64,000 bases of DNA, from the NCBI GenBank assembly GCA_964019135.1, contig OZ025257.1, positions 42,549,798 to 42,613,797 on the forward strand, given 5' to 3'. The DNA comes from Arenicola marina (taxonomy: Eukaryota; Annelida; Polychaeta; Arenicolidae). The position numbers were made by a program, and so were the translations under genes. This document shows, one piece after another, positions 52,090 through 63,686 of the stretch; position 1 is the first letter of the stretch; every line of letters starts with the position of its first letter. The notes below the pieces were generated by a model. The model saw only the letters and a program-made list of their open reading frames with translations. It was not told the DNA's origin and did not search any database.

Positions 52090-54075
52090 ACATAAAGCCC
52101 AAGCGTCACGTCATCACAATACAGTCACCAATATGCCCAAGCGTCACGTCATGACAATACAGTCACCAATATGCCCAAGCGTCACGTCATGACAATACAG
52201 TCACCAATATGCCCAAGCGTCACGTCATGACAATACAGTCACCAATATGTCCAAGCGTCACGTCATCACAATACAGTCACCAATATGCCCAAGCGTCACG
52301 TCATGACAATACAGTCACCAATATGCCCAAGCGTCACGTCATGACAATACAGTCACCAATATGTCCAAGCGTCACGTCATGACAATACAGTCACCAATAT
52401 GTCCAAGCGTCACGTCATCACAATACAGTCACCAATATGCCCAAGCGTCACGTCATGACAATACAGTCACCAATATGCCCAAGCGTCACGTCATGACAAT
52501 ACAGTCACCAATATGCCCAAGCGTCACGTCATGACAATACAGTCACCAATATGCCCAAGCGTCACGTCATGACAATACAGTCACCAATATGTCCAAGCGT
52601 CACGTCATCACAATACAGTCACCAATATGTCCAAGCGTCACGTCATCACAATACAGTCACCAATATGCCCAAGCGTCACGTCATGACAATACAGTCACCA
52701 ATATGCCCAAGCGTCACGTCATGACAATACAGTCACCAATATGTCCAAGCGTCACGTCATCACAATACAGTCACCAATATGCCCAAGCGTCACGTCATCA
52801 CAATACAGTCACTAATATGTCCAAGCGTCACGTCATGACAATACAGTCACCAATATGCCCAAGCGTCACGTCATCACAATACAGTCACCAATATGCCCAA
52901 GCGTCACGTCATGACAATACAGTCACTAATATGTCCAAGCGTCACGTCATGACAATACAGTCACCAATATGTCCAAGCGTCACGTCATCACAATACAGTC
53001 ACCAATATGCCCAAGCGTCACGTCATGACAATACAGTCACTAATATGTCCAAGCGTCACGTCATGACAATACAGTCACCAATATGCCCAAGCGTCACGTC
53101 ATCACAATACAGTCACCAATATGCCCAAGCGTCACGTCATCACAATACAGTCACCAATATGCCCAAGCGTCACGTCATGACAATACAGTCACTAATATGT
53201 CCAAGCGTCACGTCATGACAATACAGTCACCAATATGCCCAAGCGTCACGTCATCACAATACAGTCACCAATATGCCCAAGCGTCACGTCATGACAATAC
53301 AGTCACTAATATGTCCAAGCGTCACGTCATGACAATACAGTCACCAATATGCCCAAGCGTCACGTCATCACAATACAGTCACCAATATGTCCAAGCGTCA
53401 CGTCATGACAATACAGTCACCAATATGCCCAAGCGTCACGTCATGACAATACAGTCACCAATATGTCCAAGCGTCACGTCATGACAATACAGTCACCAAT
53501 ATGTCCAAGCGTCACGTCATGACAATACAGTCACCAATATGTCCAAGCGTCACGTCATGACAATACAGTCACCAATATGTCCAAGCGTCACGTCATGACA
53601 ATACAGTCACCAATATGTCCAAGCGTCACGTCATGACAATACAGTCACCAATATGTCCAAGCGTCACGTCATGACAATACAGTCACCAATATGTCCAAGC
53701 GTCACGTCATGACAATACAGTCACCAATATGTCCAAGCGTCACGTCATGACAATACAGTCACCAATATGCCCAAGCGTCACGTCATGACAATACAGTCAC
53801 CAATATGTCCAAGCGTCACGTCATGACAATACAGTCACCAATATGCCCAAGCGTCACGTCATGACAATACAGTCACCAATATGTCCAAGCGTCACGTCAT
53901 GACAATACAGTCACCAATATGTCCAAGCGTCACGTCATGACAATACAGTCACCAATATGTCCAAGCGTCACGTCATGACAATACAGTCACCAATATGTCC
54001 AAGCGTCACGTCATGACAATACAGTCACCAATATGCCCAAGCGTCACGTCATGACAATACAGTCACCAATATGTC
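52090..54075. repeat. 38-bp minisatellite with TCACGTCATGAC, ~52 copies
   Basis: The unit is CCCAAGCGTCACGTCATGAC followed by AATACAGTCACCAATATG. Three diallelic positions (CCC/TCC, ATGAC/ATCAC, CACC/CACT) define haplotypes in patterned order on the left. The right third is almost uniform TCC/ATGAC, indicating recent expansion. Confidence 0.97.
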
Positions 54076-55773
54076 AGGTTCCCGTCAACATGGAGAATAT
54101 TCACGCATGGCAGAAGTAAAATGGTAGCGCTGTAAGATGTCTACGTGTAACTAGTGGGAGAGTGGAGACAAACGATGACGTCATACCTAATGCTGCAGCT
54201 TACATCCAACCTTCATCCGTCGCTTTTCAAGGCAGAATTCTAGTTCCCTAAGGAATCGGAGACGCTTCCTTTGACGTCTCTCCATACATCCTCACGCTCC
54301 GCGTACACTATTGATGTAACACTGGGCAGTCCACACCGACCTGACAGGGGGTATATTAGCATATACAACTGTGACCCTGAACGCCTTTGAAAGCCGCTGC
54401 TGACTTTAACATGGCGGCTCCCGATGGTGGCGTCAGTGGTATCCACTCTCTCTCTCTCTCTCTCTCTCGCTGTCTATGCCTCTGTCTCTGCCTCACCCCC
54501 GCCACCACTAGCGGTCACCCAGTGGCGTATAGGATGCTTTCGTGACGGTGCCACAGGTAGGACGCCAGATGAATACGTTCATTGATTGCGCCAGGCCCCA
54601 CCGTCTGACTGGTGGGGGGTGCATTGCCTGCCTCATCCAAGCACCGCGGGGGGAGAGGAGACACACCTGTATTTTCGTAGATACTGTGCCGTTACCATGG
54701 CAACAGGCATCTGAGCGACAATCGCCGGTAGCCTGGCGGCCACGCGGGGATGACGAGTGGTAGCGCGGGAGAGGAATGGAGTGGGGGGGTGGGGGGGGGG
54801 GGGTGCAAAATCCTCTGGGTGTCATCCTCTGCTAGTGGCGAGGGAGAACGGAAAGCTAAGACCCACGCTGGGCGCGGTCGGGGGTGGAGTGGAGGGTGGT
54901 GGGGGGGGGGAGGGGGTAGCTCGGGGGAGCAACTGATAGAGGTGGACAAAGCGGTGGGGTCGGGCTGGAGTGTGGGGTGGGGTCGCGGTGGGGGTAGTAG
55001 GTCGGGGAGCGACTGGTAGAGGTCGACAGACCTCGCGGGCGTCGTTTGGCCGGACCGACTGATGACGTCAGAGGCGTCAGACGACAGCCAGCCATTAGAG
55101 GCGGAGCTGAGTGGGGGGAGGGGGAGGGGCGGGGGTGAAGGGGGCAGACCCTCTTCGCTGATTAATGGCACAAAGCCACGCTAACCAGGGTGTGGGTCGC
55201 GCGGTGATAGGCCTACCTGTCACCAGTCACGGTGACAGGCGACCCCGGTCTGCCAGGGACCGGCCACACTGCTTCAATGCAATAATAAAACAGGCAAACA
55301 TTTAAGATGTAAGTTAAAATGAAAACGTTGAAAACTATAGCTTTGTTGTTTATAGCGAGCGCAAGCGAGCTCTTTAGGTAACATGCATGCGCATTCAAAG
55401 TCCATTTTAAGCATAGGCTTAGGACTTTCATTTCGCGTAACAGCCCCCATGAGACGTTTTCGGATTCGGAGTAAATATCAGCTGTACATAAATATATTCA
55501 AGCAAAGAGAGGTCGAAGCCTGTTATGTCATGTCTTTAATAATTATATCAGCTGCCCCACAAAATTAACGAATACATTTTTCGATGTTAACACTGGATTC
55601 TACTAAACGGACTTCCTGTTACGCACACTTCGTTCGACAGATGGCGCGCGGGTGGCGCAGGGGAAAACAAACGCACGTGCGCCGACCGATAGGCTTGAGC
55701 GAGCAGGCTACTTTCGGTCTGTCAACGATCTCTTGCCATATAAGGTGTTTCAAAGCGCATTTATTGGCTATGA
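54076..55773. other. Intergenic sequence with a GC-rich island
   Basis: 54500-55190 is GC- and CpG-rich with G-runs, and could be a promoter-type island for CNGB, whose start lies to the left on the minus strand (speculative). The rest is unremarkable. Confidence 0.4.
54442..54480. repeat. CT microsatellite
   Basis: About 12 CT dinucleotides near 54450-54476, followed by GTCT-rich sequence. Confidence 0.9.
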
Positions 55774-55906
55774 CTAAGAGGTGCAGGGTCTGGGGGTGTA
55801 CGAATCACAACCGAGCTCTAAAGGCGCTGTCATTTTTTTAATTTCCAGTGAATAACGAGCGATTACAGCGTTGGCTCGCAGCCCTACAGCTCCACCATCT
55901 CCGCCG
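55774..55906 (+). pseudogene. THAP zinc-finger domain relic
   Basis: MTKRCRVWGCTNHNRALKAL SFF resembles the start of a THAP domain (Cys-x4-Cys). After an in-frame TAA at 55839 the frame goes on FPVNNERLQRWLAAL, matching the THAP FP and RW motifs. The later C2CH residues and AVPTIF box are not recognisable. It could be a dead host THAP gene or a P-element-like DNA transposon relic. Confidence 0.5.
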
Positions 55907-56169
55907 TCCCCACCATCCCCTCCTTCCCCACTATCTCCGCCAACGCATGTATTGTGACAGGCAATTCTTTTGCATTGGGCTCTGCCGGCAATTAAGCGTC
56001 TGTTTGGTATCAAGCTCGTTACAAATGAATATGATATTTTGATTGTATATGTTCTGGCATATCTACCCATTAGGCAAGCATACGCAGCGTGGCATCTGGA
56101 TGCATCGGGTCGTCAGTTATAAATTTCTTTTCAAGTTTATGCCGAATACTACGGTGCCCGATTTAGGAC

Positions 56170-57005
56170 ATCTTGATATTATTTTTATTAAAAAAAAAAA
56201 TCGTTCCAAATTCTCTTGGAACACGACTTATTATTTTAAAAAAAAAATAACTCGTTCCAAGCTCAGTTCGATTCCCGAGTTATTATTTTTCCGCATGCCC
56301 CGTTGTCGTAGCGTTATCGACTTTATAAAAGTACGTTGCATGTGCAACCCCCAGCTGTCTTTGGTGTTGTTTGGCGCGGTTTATCCCATGTGTGCACTAA
56401 GGTGGTCTAAACAACAAACCATATATAAAAAAAAATCGTTCCAAAATTGGTTGCGGAACGAGTAATTTTTTTTCAACAAATAAATAAGTCACTCCAAACT
56501 TTGTCCAAAAAAATTAAATCGTTCCAAATTCTCTTGGAGCACGACTTATTTTTTCTCAACAAAAAATAAAGTCGTTCTAAATTCTCTTTCAACAAAAATA
56601 AACTCGTTTCAAACTTCGACGCGGAACGAGTTATTTTTTTTCTAAAAAAAAACCTTATTCCAAAATTCTCCACGCTATGACCGGATGACTGTGTAGACAC
56701 TCTCCCGTTGTTTTGGCGGCGGTCGGGTTGACTTTAAAGGTAGCCATGACCGCACGTGTCCAGCGATTTCATAGCTGGTTAACAATCGCATGCAACAGTT
56801 ACCTAATTACCGAGCCTTCCCCATGGAATTGGGGAGAGGAGACACTACCTTACTGCAGTGGTGTGGGTGTGCCTCCCATGGCATATGGAGAGTGAGAGAA
56901 AAGTACGCGATTTGTGGTAAGGGAAAGACCATATTTTTGTGAAAAAAATAAGTCTGGCTCGAAGAGAATTTGGAACGACTTGGTTTTGTTGTAAAAAAAA
57001 TATCG
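56170..57005. repeat. Cluster of hairpin-forming CGTTCCAA/TTGGAACG repeats
   Basis: At least seven segments share an A-run, TCGTTCCAAATTCTCTTGG, then AACACGACTTATT and a T-run, in both orientations (for example 56192-56232, 56436-56470, 56517-56552, 56945-56985). Each is nearly self-complementary. The local AT content is high. The family is not recognised; foldback or MITE-like elements are possible. Confidence 0.7.
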
Positions 57006-59110
57006 CCTAAAACTAAGACCGTAGAATACTTTATTAGTACTGTATACTGTTTTCCTTAAGAGTCGAGTCCAATGAATCAACATTTTGTGAGAATGTCTAC
57101 CAGTTGCGGCATGGTATTATACATCTACGGCCCCTGCAGACGGCTTTACACTTAAAAGTCGGGTAATTTCGATCAGCGCATAACTTCGATCACATGATAT
57201 TTCCTCTCCTTTCGCTGCCGCCTAATTACATTTGAAATTTGTACTATTGTGAAGGCCAAACGTTTATTATTTATGAGCTTTATGACGTACGTGTCGGGAG
57301 AGTTGGCGGAATCAGTACTGTAACCTGATTTGTCTAATCCGTCGCACCCGCGAAACTATAAAGTTGGCGCGCTCTCTTTTTTGGCTGGGACGTTCCCCAC
57401 CGAAGATACACCCACATAGCCACCTATAAACCGAAGTTATGATCGGCTTACAGCAGCACTTATTTATCGAAGTAATACAAGTATATGAAGTTTAAAGGAC
57501 AGAGAACTTGTTTAATGTGTTTAATAGTAAAGGAACATCTATTTTTATGCGATATTAAGGAAATAAGATGATCGAGTTCAGCCTCCAAGAATTTTGCGCT
57601 TGGTGGAAAATTCGATCAGTTGGTCCTGCTATTTCGCTCAGCCACATGACCTAGCCTGGATCTACATATGTGCGTGTGGTAGCACAGCTATACGGACAGC
57701 GCAGGGCGGGGTTGAGGGACCATGGTTAGGCCTGGTGGAGGATACAGGGGGCTCAGACCAACTCCGTCCCTCGCATTTTCGGCGGTGTGGACTCTCCCGT
57801 AAGTTTCCTAATAAAAGAGACTTTTCTTGATAGACCTACACCAAAAATGTGGAATTAGTTTTTAAAATTACCAAGTGATCGATTTTACCCGCCCATAATC
57901 GAATTTAGCCAGATTGGCATTGGCCTTTTAAAAGCGTCACTGTCTTTAACATTTACGACATCTTGGCTGGAGGGCGGCACTAAACAGAAGGCGACTCCGT
58001 ATCGAAATATGTACTGCTTAGTTTGTAGTGATGCGTTGCTGCAGTCCTCGCAGAGAGACAGTCACAAAATGATCGAAATATGCCAACCTACCTTACTTTT
58101 CTAGCGACACTCGACATGAACCTCTTCTTAAAATCGACATGCGACATGGCTAGCCCCCCCCCCCACCCCTGCCCCTCCTCGGGGCCCCTAAACATCAGCT
58201 CCCTGTCCAAAATGGTGGAAGTCTCTAGAACGACAAAATTAAAACTGTCAAATTTAAACAAAGCCCAATTAACGGAAGAATTGCGTAGATGGAATCTTCC
58301 ATATTGTAACAAGCAAGATTGGGACAAGTCTTTGGTGTGAGAACATCTGCAGTCATTAATTCATTTCGGGTGTTTTGGCTGCATTTGACTTCAATTTGCT
58401 GAGTATACATATAATTAGGCTTATAATGCCAGGAAAATTTCGTTCGCTCTTGGTGACCGCCCATCGGCTGCTGTCATAGTGAGTAGTTGTGACGTCACAA
58501 TGGGAGTTCCTAAGCAACCGAATGATATGCCACAAGCACGCGCATGGTATATCATCCCGCCAAAGATATTCTTTATGGCAAGCCAAAGTGAGATTTGAAT
58601 ATTAATCTAGATGTATCCCCTCGGAATATCTGAATTAATAAATATAGGCTCGCATTTTTTAGGTAGCACCTATCCATATTACTGCTACAATACTTGTATT
58701 GTCAATTTCTACTGCTCCGCGCACGCTGAATGTGATATTAATCACACTTACAGGCGAACATTTACGTTTTTATTTTTTTGAGCTGTGTTTTAATTTACCC
58801 GGGTGTATTAGTCTCAAACTTGGCGTGCTATCAACTGAGTTACAGGAGGCACGCGGCATTGACCCCCAAATTCCGACACGGAAGATCTGACATTGACAAA
58901 GATTTTTTGAAAAAACGATACTGAACTTAGCCTAAAAGCGACACGGAACGTCGTGAAAATTCGACACTGGACAGCCCCCTATTTGTCGAGTGAACCTAGT
59001 GGTACATGCAGGAGAAAAACGTCTGGCTGGAGGAAGTAGATTAAAAGTCCAATGAAATTAAGCGAAGTTAAGGGCAAATAGATGGGTGGGGGGGGGGGGG
59101 GGGGAGTTAG
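57006..59110. other. Intergenic unique sequence
   Basis: No supported gene. A plus-strand frame at 58210-58340 (KLSNLNKAQLTEELRRWNLP) faintly resembles a SAP-like helix pair but is isolated. Confidence 0.5.
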
Positions 59111-59165
59111 AAGGCATTAGAATTCCCTTATTGTATTTATTACAATAAGTGAATTCTAATGCCTT
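59111..59165. repeat. 55-bp inverted repeat (hairpin)
   Basis: Arms AAGGCATTAGAATTC plus CCTTATTGTA and their near-perfect complement TACAATAAGTGAATTC, TAATGCCTT flank a 5-base loop. One mismatch per arm is visible. It sits just after a long G-run. Confidence 0.85.
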
Positions 59166-59287
59166 TTTGAGCAGTCGGGGTGTATTCTACTGGTGTGAGA
59201 ATGGTCCGCATGTCAGGCGTTATGTGTGCGGATATCGTAGGCAGGGTTATGGGAATCTACGAGAAATACGCGAAAAGATTATTATTC

Positions 59288-59510
59288 TTTAATTTATGAT
59301 AAAACTTTACTTTTGCAAACGATGAATATCATATTCAGTAGGATTAGTTGTTGGTAAAGGGGTTCACTATGATCTTTTAATTTACTTATTATTCTTACTG
59401 CTCTATTCTGTAACTTATACATTCGCTGCCTACAGTCTCCCCAGGTCGGTATACCATAGTCTACATGCGGGAGGATGTGGGTATTACACATCGTTAGGTG
59501 GGCATATTAT
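59288..59510 (-). mobile_element. LINE fragment (CR1/Jockey-like RT tail)
   Basis: The minus-strand frame reads HILPHVDYGIPTWGD, then MYKLQNRAVRIISKLKDHSE, PLYQQLILLNM. These are the usual motifs just downstream of the RT in CR1/L2/Jockey-like LINEs (YGIxxWG, LQNKAIR, PLxxxLxLL). Only about 65 codons remain. It abuts the 32-bp array at 59518. Confidence 0.8.
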
Positions 59511-59517
59511 GGCCGAG

Positions 59518-60392
59518 AATATATAAACAAGAGGCACGTGGTCATTGGTGACGGGAAAACAAGAGGCACGTGGTCAGTGGTGACGAGAAAACAAGAGGCA
59601 CGTGGTCAGTGGTGACGGGAAAACAAGAGGCACGTGGTCAGTGGTGACGGGAAAACAAGACGCAAGTGGTCAGTGGTGACGGGAAAACAAGGGGCACGTG
59701 GTCAGTGGTGACGGGAAAACAAGAGGCACGTGGTCAGTGGTGACGGGAAAACAAGAGGCACGTGGTCAGTGGTGACGGGAAAACAAGAGGCACGTGGTCA
59801 GTGGTGACGGGAAAACAAGACGCAAGTGGTCAGTGGTGACGGGAAAACAAGGGGCACGTGGTCAGTGGTGACGGGAAAACAAGAGGCACGTGGTCAGTGG
59901 TGACGGGAAAACAAGAGGCACGTGGTCAGTGGTGACGGGAAAACAAGAGGCAAGTGGTCAGTGGTGACGGGAAAACAAGAGGCACGTGGTCAGTGGTGAC
60001 GGGAAAACAAGAGGCAAGTGGTCAGTGGTGACGGGAAAACAAGAGGCACGTGGTCAGTGGTGACGGGAAAACAAGAGGCACGTGGTCAGTGGTGACGGGA
60101 AAACAAGAGGCACGTGGTCAGTGGTGACGGGAAAACAAGAGGCACGTGGTCAGTGGTGACGGGAAAACAAGAGGCACGTGGTCAGTGGTGACGGGAAAAC
60201 AAGAGGCACGTGGTCAGTGGTGACGGGAAAACAAGAGGCACGTGGTCAGTGGTGACGGGAAAACAAGAGGCACGTGGTCAGTGGTGACGGGAAAACAAGA
60301 GGCACGTGGTCAGTGGTGACGGGAAAACAAGAGGCACGTGGTCAGTGCTGACGGGAAAACAAGAGGCACGTGGTCAGTGCTGACGGGAAAAC
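59518..60392. repeat. 32-bp minisatellite with CACGTG, ~27 copies
   Basis: The unit is AAAACAAGAGGCACGTGGTC followed by AGTGGTGACGGG. Most copies hold the E-box palindrome CACGTG; a few have CAAGTG. Confidence 0.96.
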
Positions 60393-61339
60393 AATGAGTC
60401 AGAATGCAGTAGTTCATTCACTTGATAATTGTCGACTAATTCAAAGAAAAGAAAACACTTCCGTACACGAATACAAATTTTATCACAGTTACATATTCGA
60501 CAATAAATATAACAGCAAAAATGAAAGCTGCGCTGTTTGCTTTGAGCTGCAGTGACGTTAGAACATAATCCCCCATCGGAAAGACACTCGAAACTGCAGT
60601 AAAAGTGTCTGTTGGACCATCTTTCACGCTCTAAAACCTCAACTGGACAAACTGAAACCCATCGCGACCGAAATGCCCAAGTCTGACAACTGACAAGAGA
60701 AGATGTCTTTGACGAACCTTTCCAACACAGTAGTTATATTATTTTTCCTGGGGGACATATACCATATTTGGAGGTACTGATGCTTGCGAACCCCAATCTA
60801 AGACCCCCTGTTTTGCCTAACGTCCCCTGTATCGGGTGGTTGCTGCTGCTTTCTGATTGGCCACCAGATGGCGCACACAACTGTACACTCCAGTCGTCAC
60901 TCTACCGCAATATACTTAGTCAAGGTCACTCAAGGTCGAGCCCTGTCAGATCGTTCGCCACGGAATGTCATCCGGAAATAAAAAGTTGGCGTGGCTTGAG
61001 TTATTGTTAACGGAGCGAGAGAGACGACCTTCTAAATATAGGTCAGAACAAACCAGGAGAATGGCATTTGGACGGAAAGACTCGAACAGATATCAATAAT
61101 ACGCGAATACATAACCTACACAGTAAAATAAATAGTTGGGTTACGATTATTAAGTTAAAGAGCAATGTAGAATTCACGACATCTACACAAAAAATTATAA
61201 ACTACAAAGTATTCATTTAGCGTTGTAGTGTATAACTGTGTGTTCCCATGTAACATCGCGATCAACTTTTAACTTCCAAGATACAGTACATCGTAGTTTT
61301 CCTAACTAATCGACCGAGCGAGTAATATGGTCACGATGA
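60393..61339. other. Intergenic sequence downstream of RPGRIP1L
   Basis: Would include the RPGRIP1L 3' UTR end. I saw no clear minus-strand AATAAA. A CTCF-like site lies at 60861. Confidence 0.5.
60861..60875 (+). promoter_or_regulatory. CTCF-like motif, one mismatch
   Basis: Plus strand CCACCAGATGGCGCA, one mismatch at the last core position, in the intergenic region between the two genes. A further one-mismatch site, CCACCAGGAGGCGCC, is at 41639-41653. Confidence 0.35.
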
Positions 61340-61440
61340 CGTCACGGCAGCGTCACGCCACGGTTGACGTGACGCTGACGTGACGCTGACGTGACGTAGA
61401 CGTGACGTTAACGTGACGTTAACGTGACGCTGACGTGACG
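61340..61440. repeat. 12-bp TGACG repeats in the RPGRIP1L 3' UTR
   Basis: About eight copies of GACGTGACGCTG-type sequence, with GTAGACGTGACG and GTTAACGTGACG variants. It begins within 20 bases after the stop codon on the minus strand, so it would be transcribed in the 3' UTR. Confidence 0.85.
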
Positions 61441-61455
61441 ATGACATCAGAGGAG

Positions 61456-61568
61456 TCAGGGATCGGGTCGCTCGCCGATCTCCCTCTGGACGGCTCGGAT
61501 GGCGGCCAGACACTTGACGGTCACACACAGCGTCCCAATCTCCACACTCTCATCATTGACGTCATAGA
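61456..61568 (-). CDS. RPGRIP1L: RPGRIP1L homologue, last coding exon
   Basis: Thirty-six codons and TGA. After acceptor GTGTTTCAG the protein reads (I)YDVNDESVEIGTLCVTVKCL, then AAIRAVQREI. This corresponds to the final beta-strand region of the RPGR-interacting domain in RPGRIP1/RPGRIP1L (IGRLKVSLQA, from memory). RPGRIP1L scaffolds the ciliary transition zone. It joins the exon at 61874 in phase (A plus TC). A TGACG-rich short repeat begins about five bases after the stop. Confidence 0.82.
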
Positions 61569-61873
61569 CTGAAACACACAACAAGTTATCATTGCCAATT
61601 CATTTTCATGTTACACTTAAAACTACACAAAGGAAAGTTCATGTTTTATGACTTCTAAATGGAAAAGCCACTGTTATAAAAAAATGTAAACAAAATTCTA
61701 CGACATTAATGCTATCAAAGTTCCCAATCAATGTCAAAACTTCAAATATACGGACACCAATTCCCTATGAAATGTAGCTGAGAGCATGATTACGGGGCGG
61801 TGACGGGGGGTGGGGGGAGCCCCGTGGGTTGCGGGGGGGGGGGAGGGAGGGGGTGTCACGTGGGGTCACTCAC
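61569..61873. other. RPGRIP1L last intron
   Basis: About 305 bp, GT-AG, with G-runs at 61800-61855 next to the donor. No array. Confidence 0.8.
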
Positions 61874-62007
61874 TGGGGATGTCGGCGTCCTCCAGGTCCT
61901 CGCCACGTGACAGAATGTCCCGGATGTCGGCGTAGGCCACGCCCACATCCTCGCAGTCCTCCTCCCCGTCCTCCTCCTCCGGCTCGCTGATCACCGAGAA
62001 CACGATC
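61874..62007 (-). CDS. RPGRIP1L: RPGRIP1L homologue, penultimate coding exon
   Basis: Forty-four codons: IVFSVISEPEEEDGEEDCED, then VGVAYADIRDILSRGEDLED. This matches the family pattern of RPGRIP1 (KFTVVSDP, acidic run, [20 protein letters not shown]; from memory). Acceptor TTCGCCAG at 62008, donor GTGAGT at 61873. Its opening G completes the Arg begun by the AG at the end of the exon copies near the right edge (DPDQGR then IVFSV). Confidence 0.87.
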
Positions 62008-63310
62008 CTGGCGAACAGAAACACGTGGTGCAGGGTGACTACCGACCGGTAACTCAAAGACATGTCAACAACAGAAACACGTGGTGCAGGGTGACTACCG
62101 ACCGGTAACTCAAAGACATGTCAACAACAGAAACACATGGTGCAGGGTGACTACCGACCGGTAACTCAAAGACATGTCAACAACAGAAACACGTGGTGCA
62201 GGGTGACTACCGACCGGTAACTCAAGGACATGTCAACAACAGAAACACGTGGTGCGGAGTGACTACCGACCGGTAACTCAAGGACATGTCAACAACAGAA
62301 ACACGTGGTGCGGAGTGACTACCGACCGGTAACTCAAGGACATGTCAACAACAGAAACACGTGGTGCGGAGTGACTATCGACCGGTAACTCAAGGACATG
62401 TCAACAACAGAAACACGTGGTGCGGAGTGACTACCGACCGGTAACTCAAGGACATGTCAACAACAGAAACACGTGGTGCAGGGTGACTACCGACCGGTAA
62501 CTCAAGGACATGTCAACAACAGAAACACGTGGTGCAGGGTGACTACCGACCGGTAACTCAAGAACATGTCAACAATAGAAACACGTGGTGCAGAGTGACT
62601 ACCGACCGGTAACTCAAGGACATGTCAACAACAGAAACACGTGGCGCAGGGTGACTACCGACCGGTAACTCAAGGACATGTCAACAACAGAAACCCGTGG
62701 TGCAGAGTGACTACCGACCGGTAACTCAAGGACATGTCAACAACAGAAACACGTGGCGCAGGGTGACTACCGACCGGTAACTCAAAGACATGTCAACAAA
62801 AGAAACACGTGGTGCAGGGTGACTACCGACCGGTAACTCAAAGACATGTCAACAACAGAAACACGTGGTGCAGGGTGACTACCGACCGGTAACTCAAAGA
62901 CATGTCAACAACAGAAACACGTGGTGCAGGGTGACTACCGACCGGTAACACAAGGACATGTCAACAACAGAAACACGTGGTGCGGAGTGACTACCGACCG
63001 GTAACTCAAGGACATGTCAACAACAGAAACACGTGGTGCGGAGTGACTACCGACCGGTAACTCAAGGACATGTCAACAACAGAAACACGTGGTGCAGGGT
63101 GACTACCGACCGGTAACTCAAGGACATGTCAACAACAGAAACACGTGGTGCAGAGTGACTACCGACCGGTAACTCAAGGACATGTCAACAACAGAAACAC
63201 GTGGCGCCGGGTGACTACCGAACGGTAACTCAAGGACATGTCAACAACAGAAACACGTGGTGCAGAGTGACTACCGACCGGTAACTCAAGGACATGTCAA
63301 CAACAGAAAT
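62008..63310. repeat. 56-bp minisatellite abutting the RPGRIP1L acceptor, ~23 copies
   Basis: The unit is GACATGTCAACAACAGAAAC, ACGTGGTGCAGGGTGACTAC, CGACCGGTAACTCAAG (56 bp). On the minus strand the first copy runs CACCACGTGTTTCTGTTCGC into the splice acceptor at 62008, so array units supply the pyrimidine tract while later copies end GTTGTTGACATG and lack the AG. Confidence 0.96.
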
Positions 63311-63337
63311 ATGACCGTCAGGAGATACTATTAGCCG

Positions 63338-63482
63338 ACAATTATTAAGCTGTAATGCCACTAACCTCCCAGGAAAATGAAATGGGATTGGATAAAACTT
63401 GCCCTAGATGCATGCGCCACCAGGGTTCGATCCCTCGACCTGCTGATCTCCAGTTCAGCCTGCTTACCAACTGCTGTGGGGA
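63338..63482 (-). mobile_element. tRNA-derived SINE fragment
   Basis: On the minus strand the A-box-like CAGTTGGTAAGCAGG (near 63460-63477) and B-box GGGATCGAACCC (near 63423-63434) are correctly spaced for a tRNA head. A ~75-bp body follows (GGGCAAGTTTTATCC, CCTGGGAGGTTAGTGG). No acceptor-stem pairing is seen. It lies between two RPGRIP1L arrays. Confidence 0.6.
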
Positions 63483-63544
63483 GGCGTCATTAGTGGTTAC
63501 ATACGGTACAGGCCTTATGCTGTCTCTGTGGTGCGGTGGATACT

Positions 63545-63658
63545 GATGGCGGACAACAATAGGCTGGAATGGTGGAGTTACAAATGGCTGACAACCATAG
63601 GCTGGAATGGTAGAGTTACAAATGGCTGACAACCATAGGCTGGAATGGTGGAGTTACA
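63545..63658. repeat. 37-bp tandem repeat, 3 copies
   Basis: Three imperfect copies of AATAGGCTGGAATGGTGGAG followed by TTACAAATGGCTGACAA. It sits between a SINE and the RPGRIP1L exon-end array. Confidence 0.88.
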
Positions 63659-63686
63659 AAGGCATGCCCCCCCCCCTCCACCCACC

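Noticed and set aside
52589-53484. Plus-strand frame repeating KRHVMTIQSPICP
   Set aside because: 38-bp array artefact; it begins and ends inside the array.
58210-58340. SAP-like domain exon on the plus strand
   Set aside because: A single short frame with weak resemblance and no splice or gene context.
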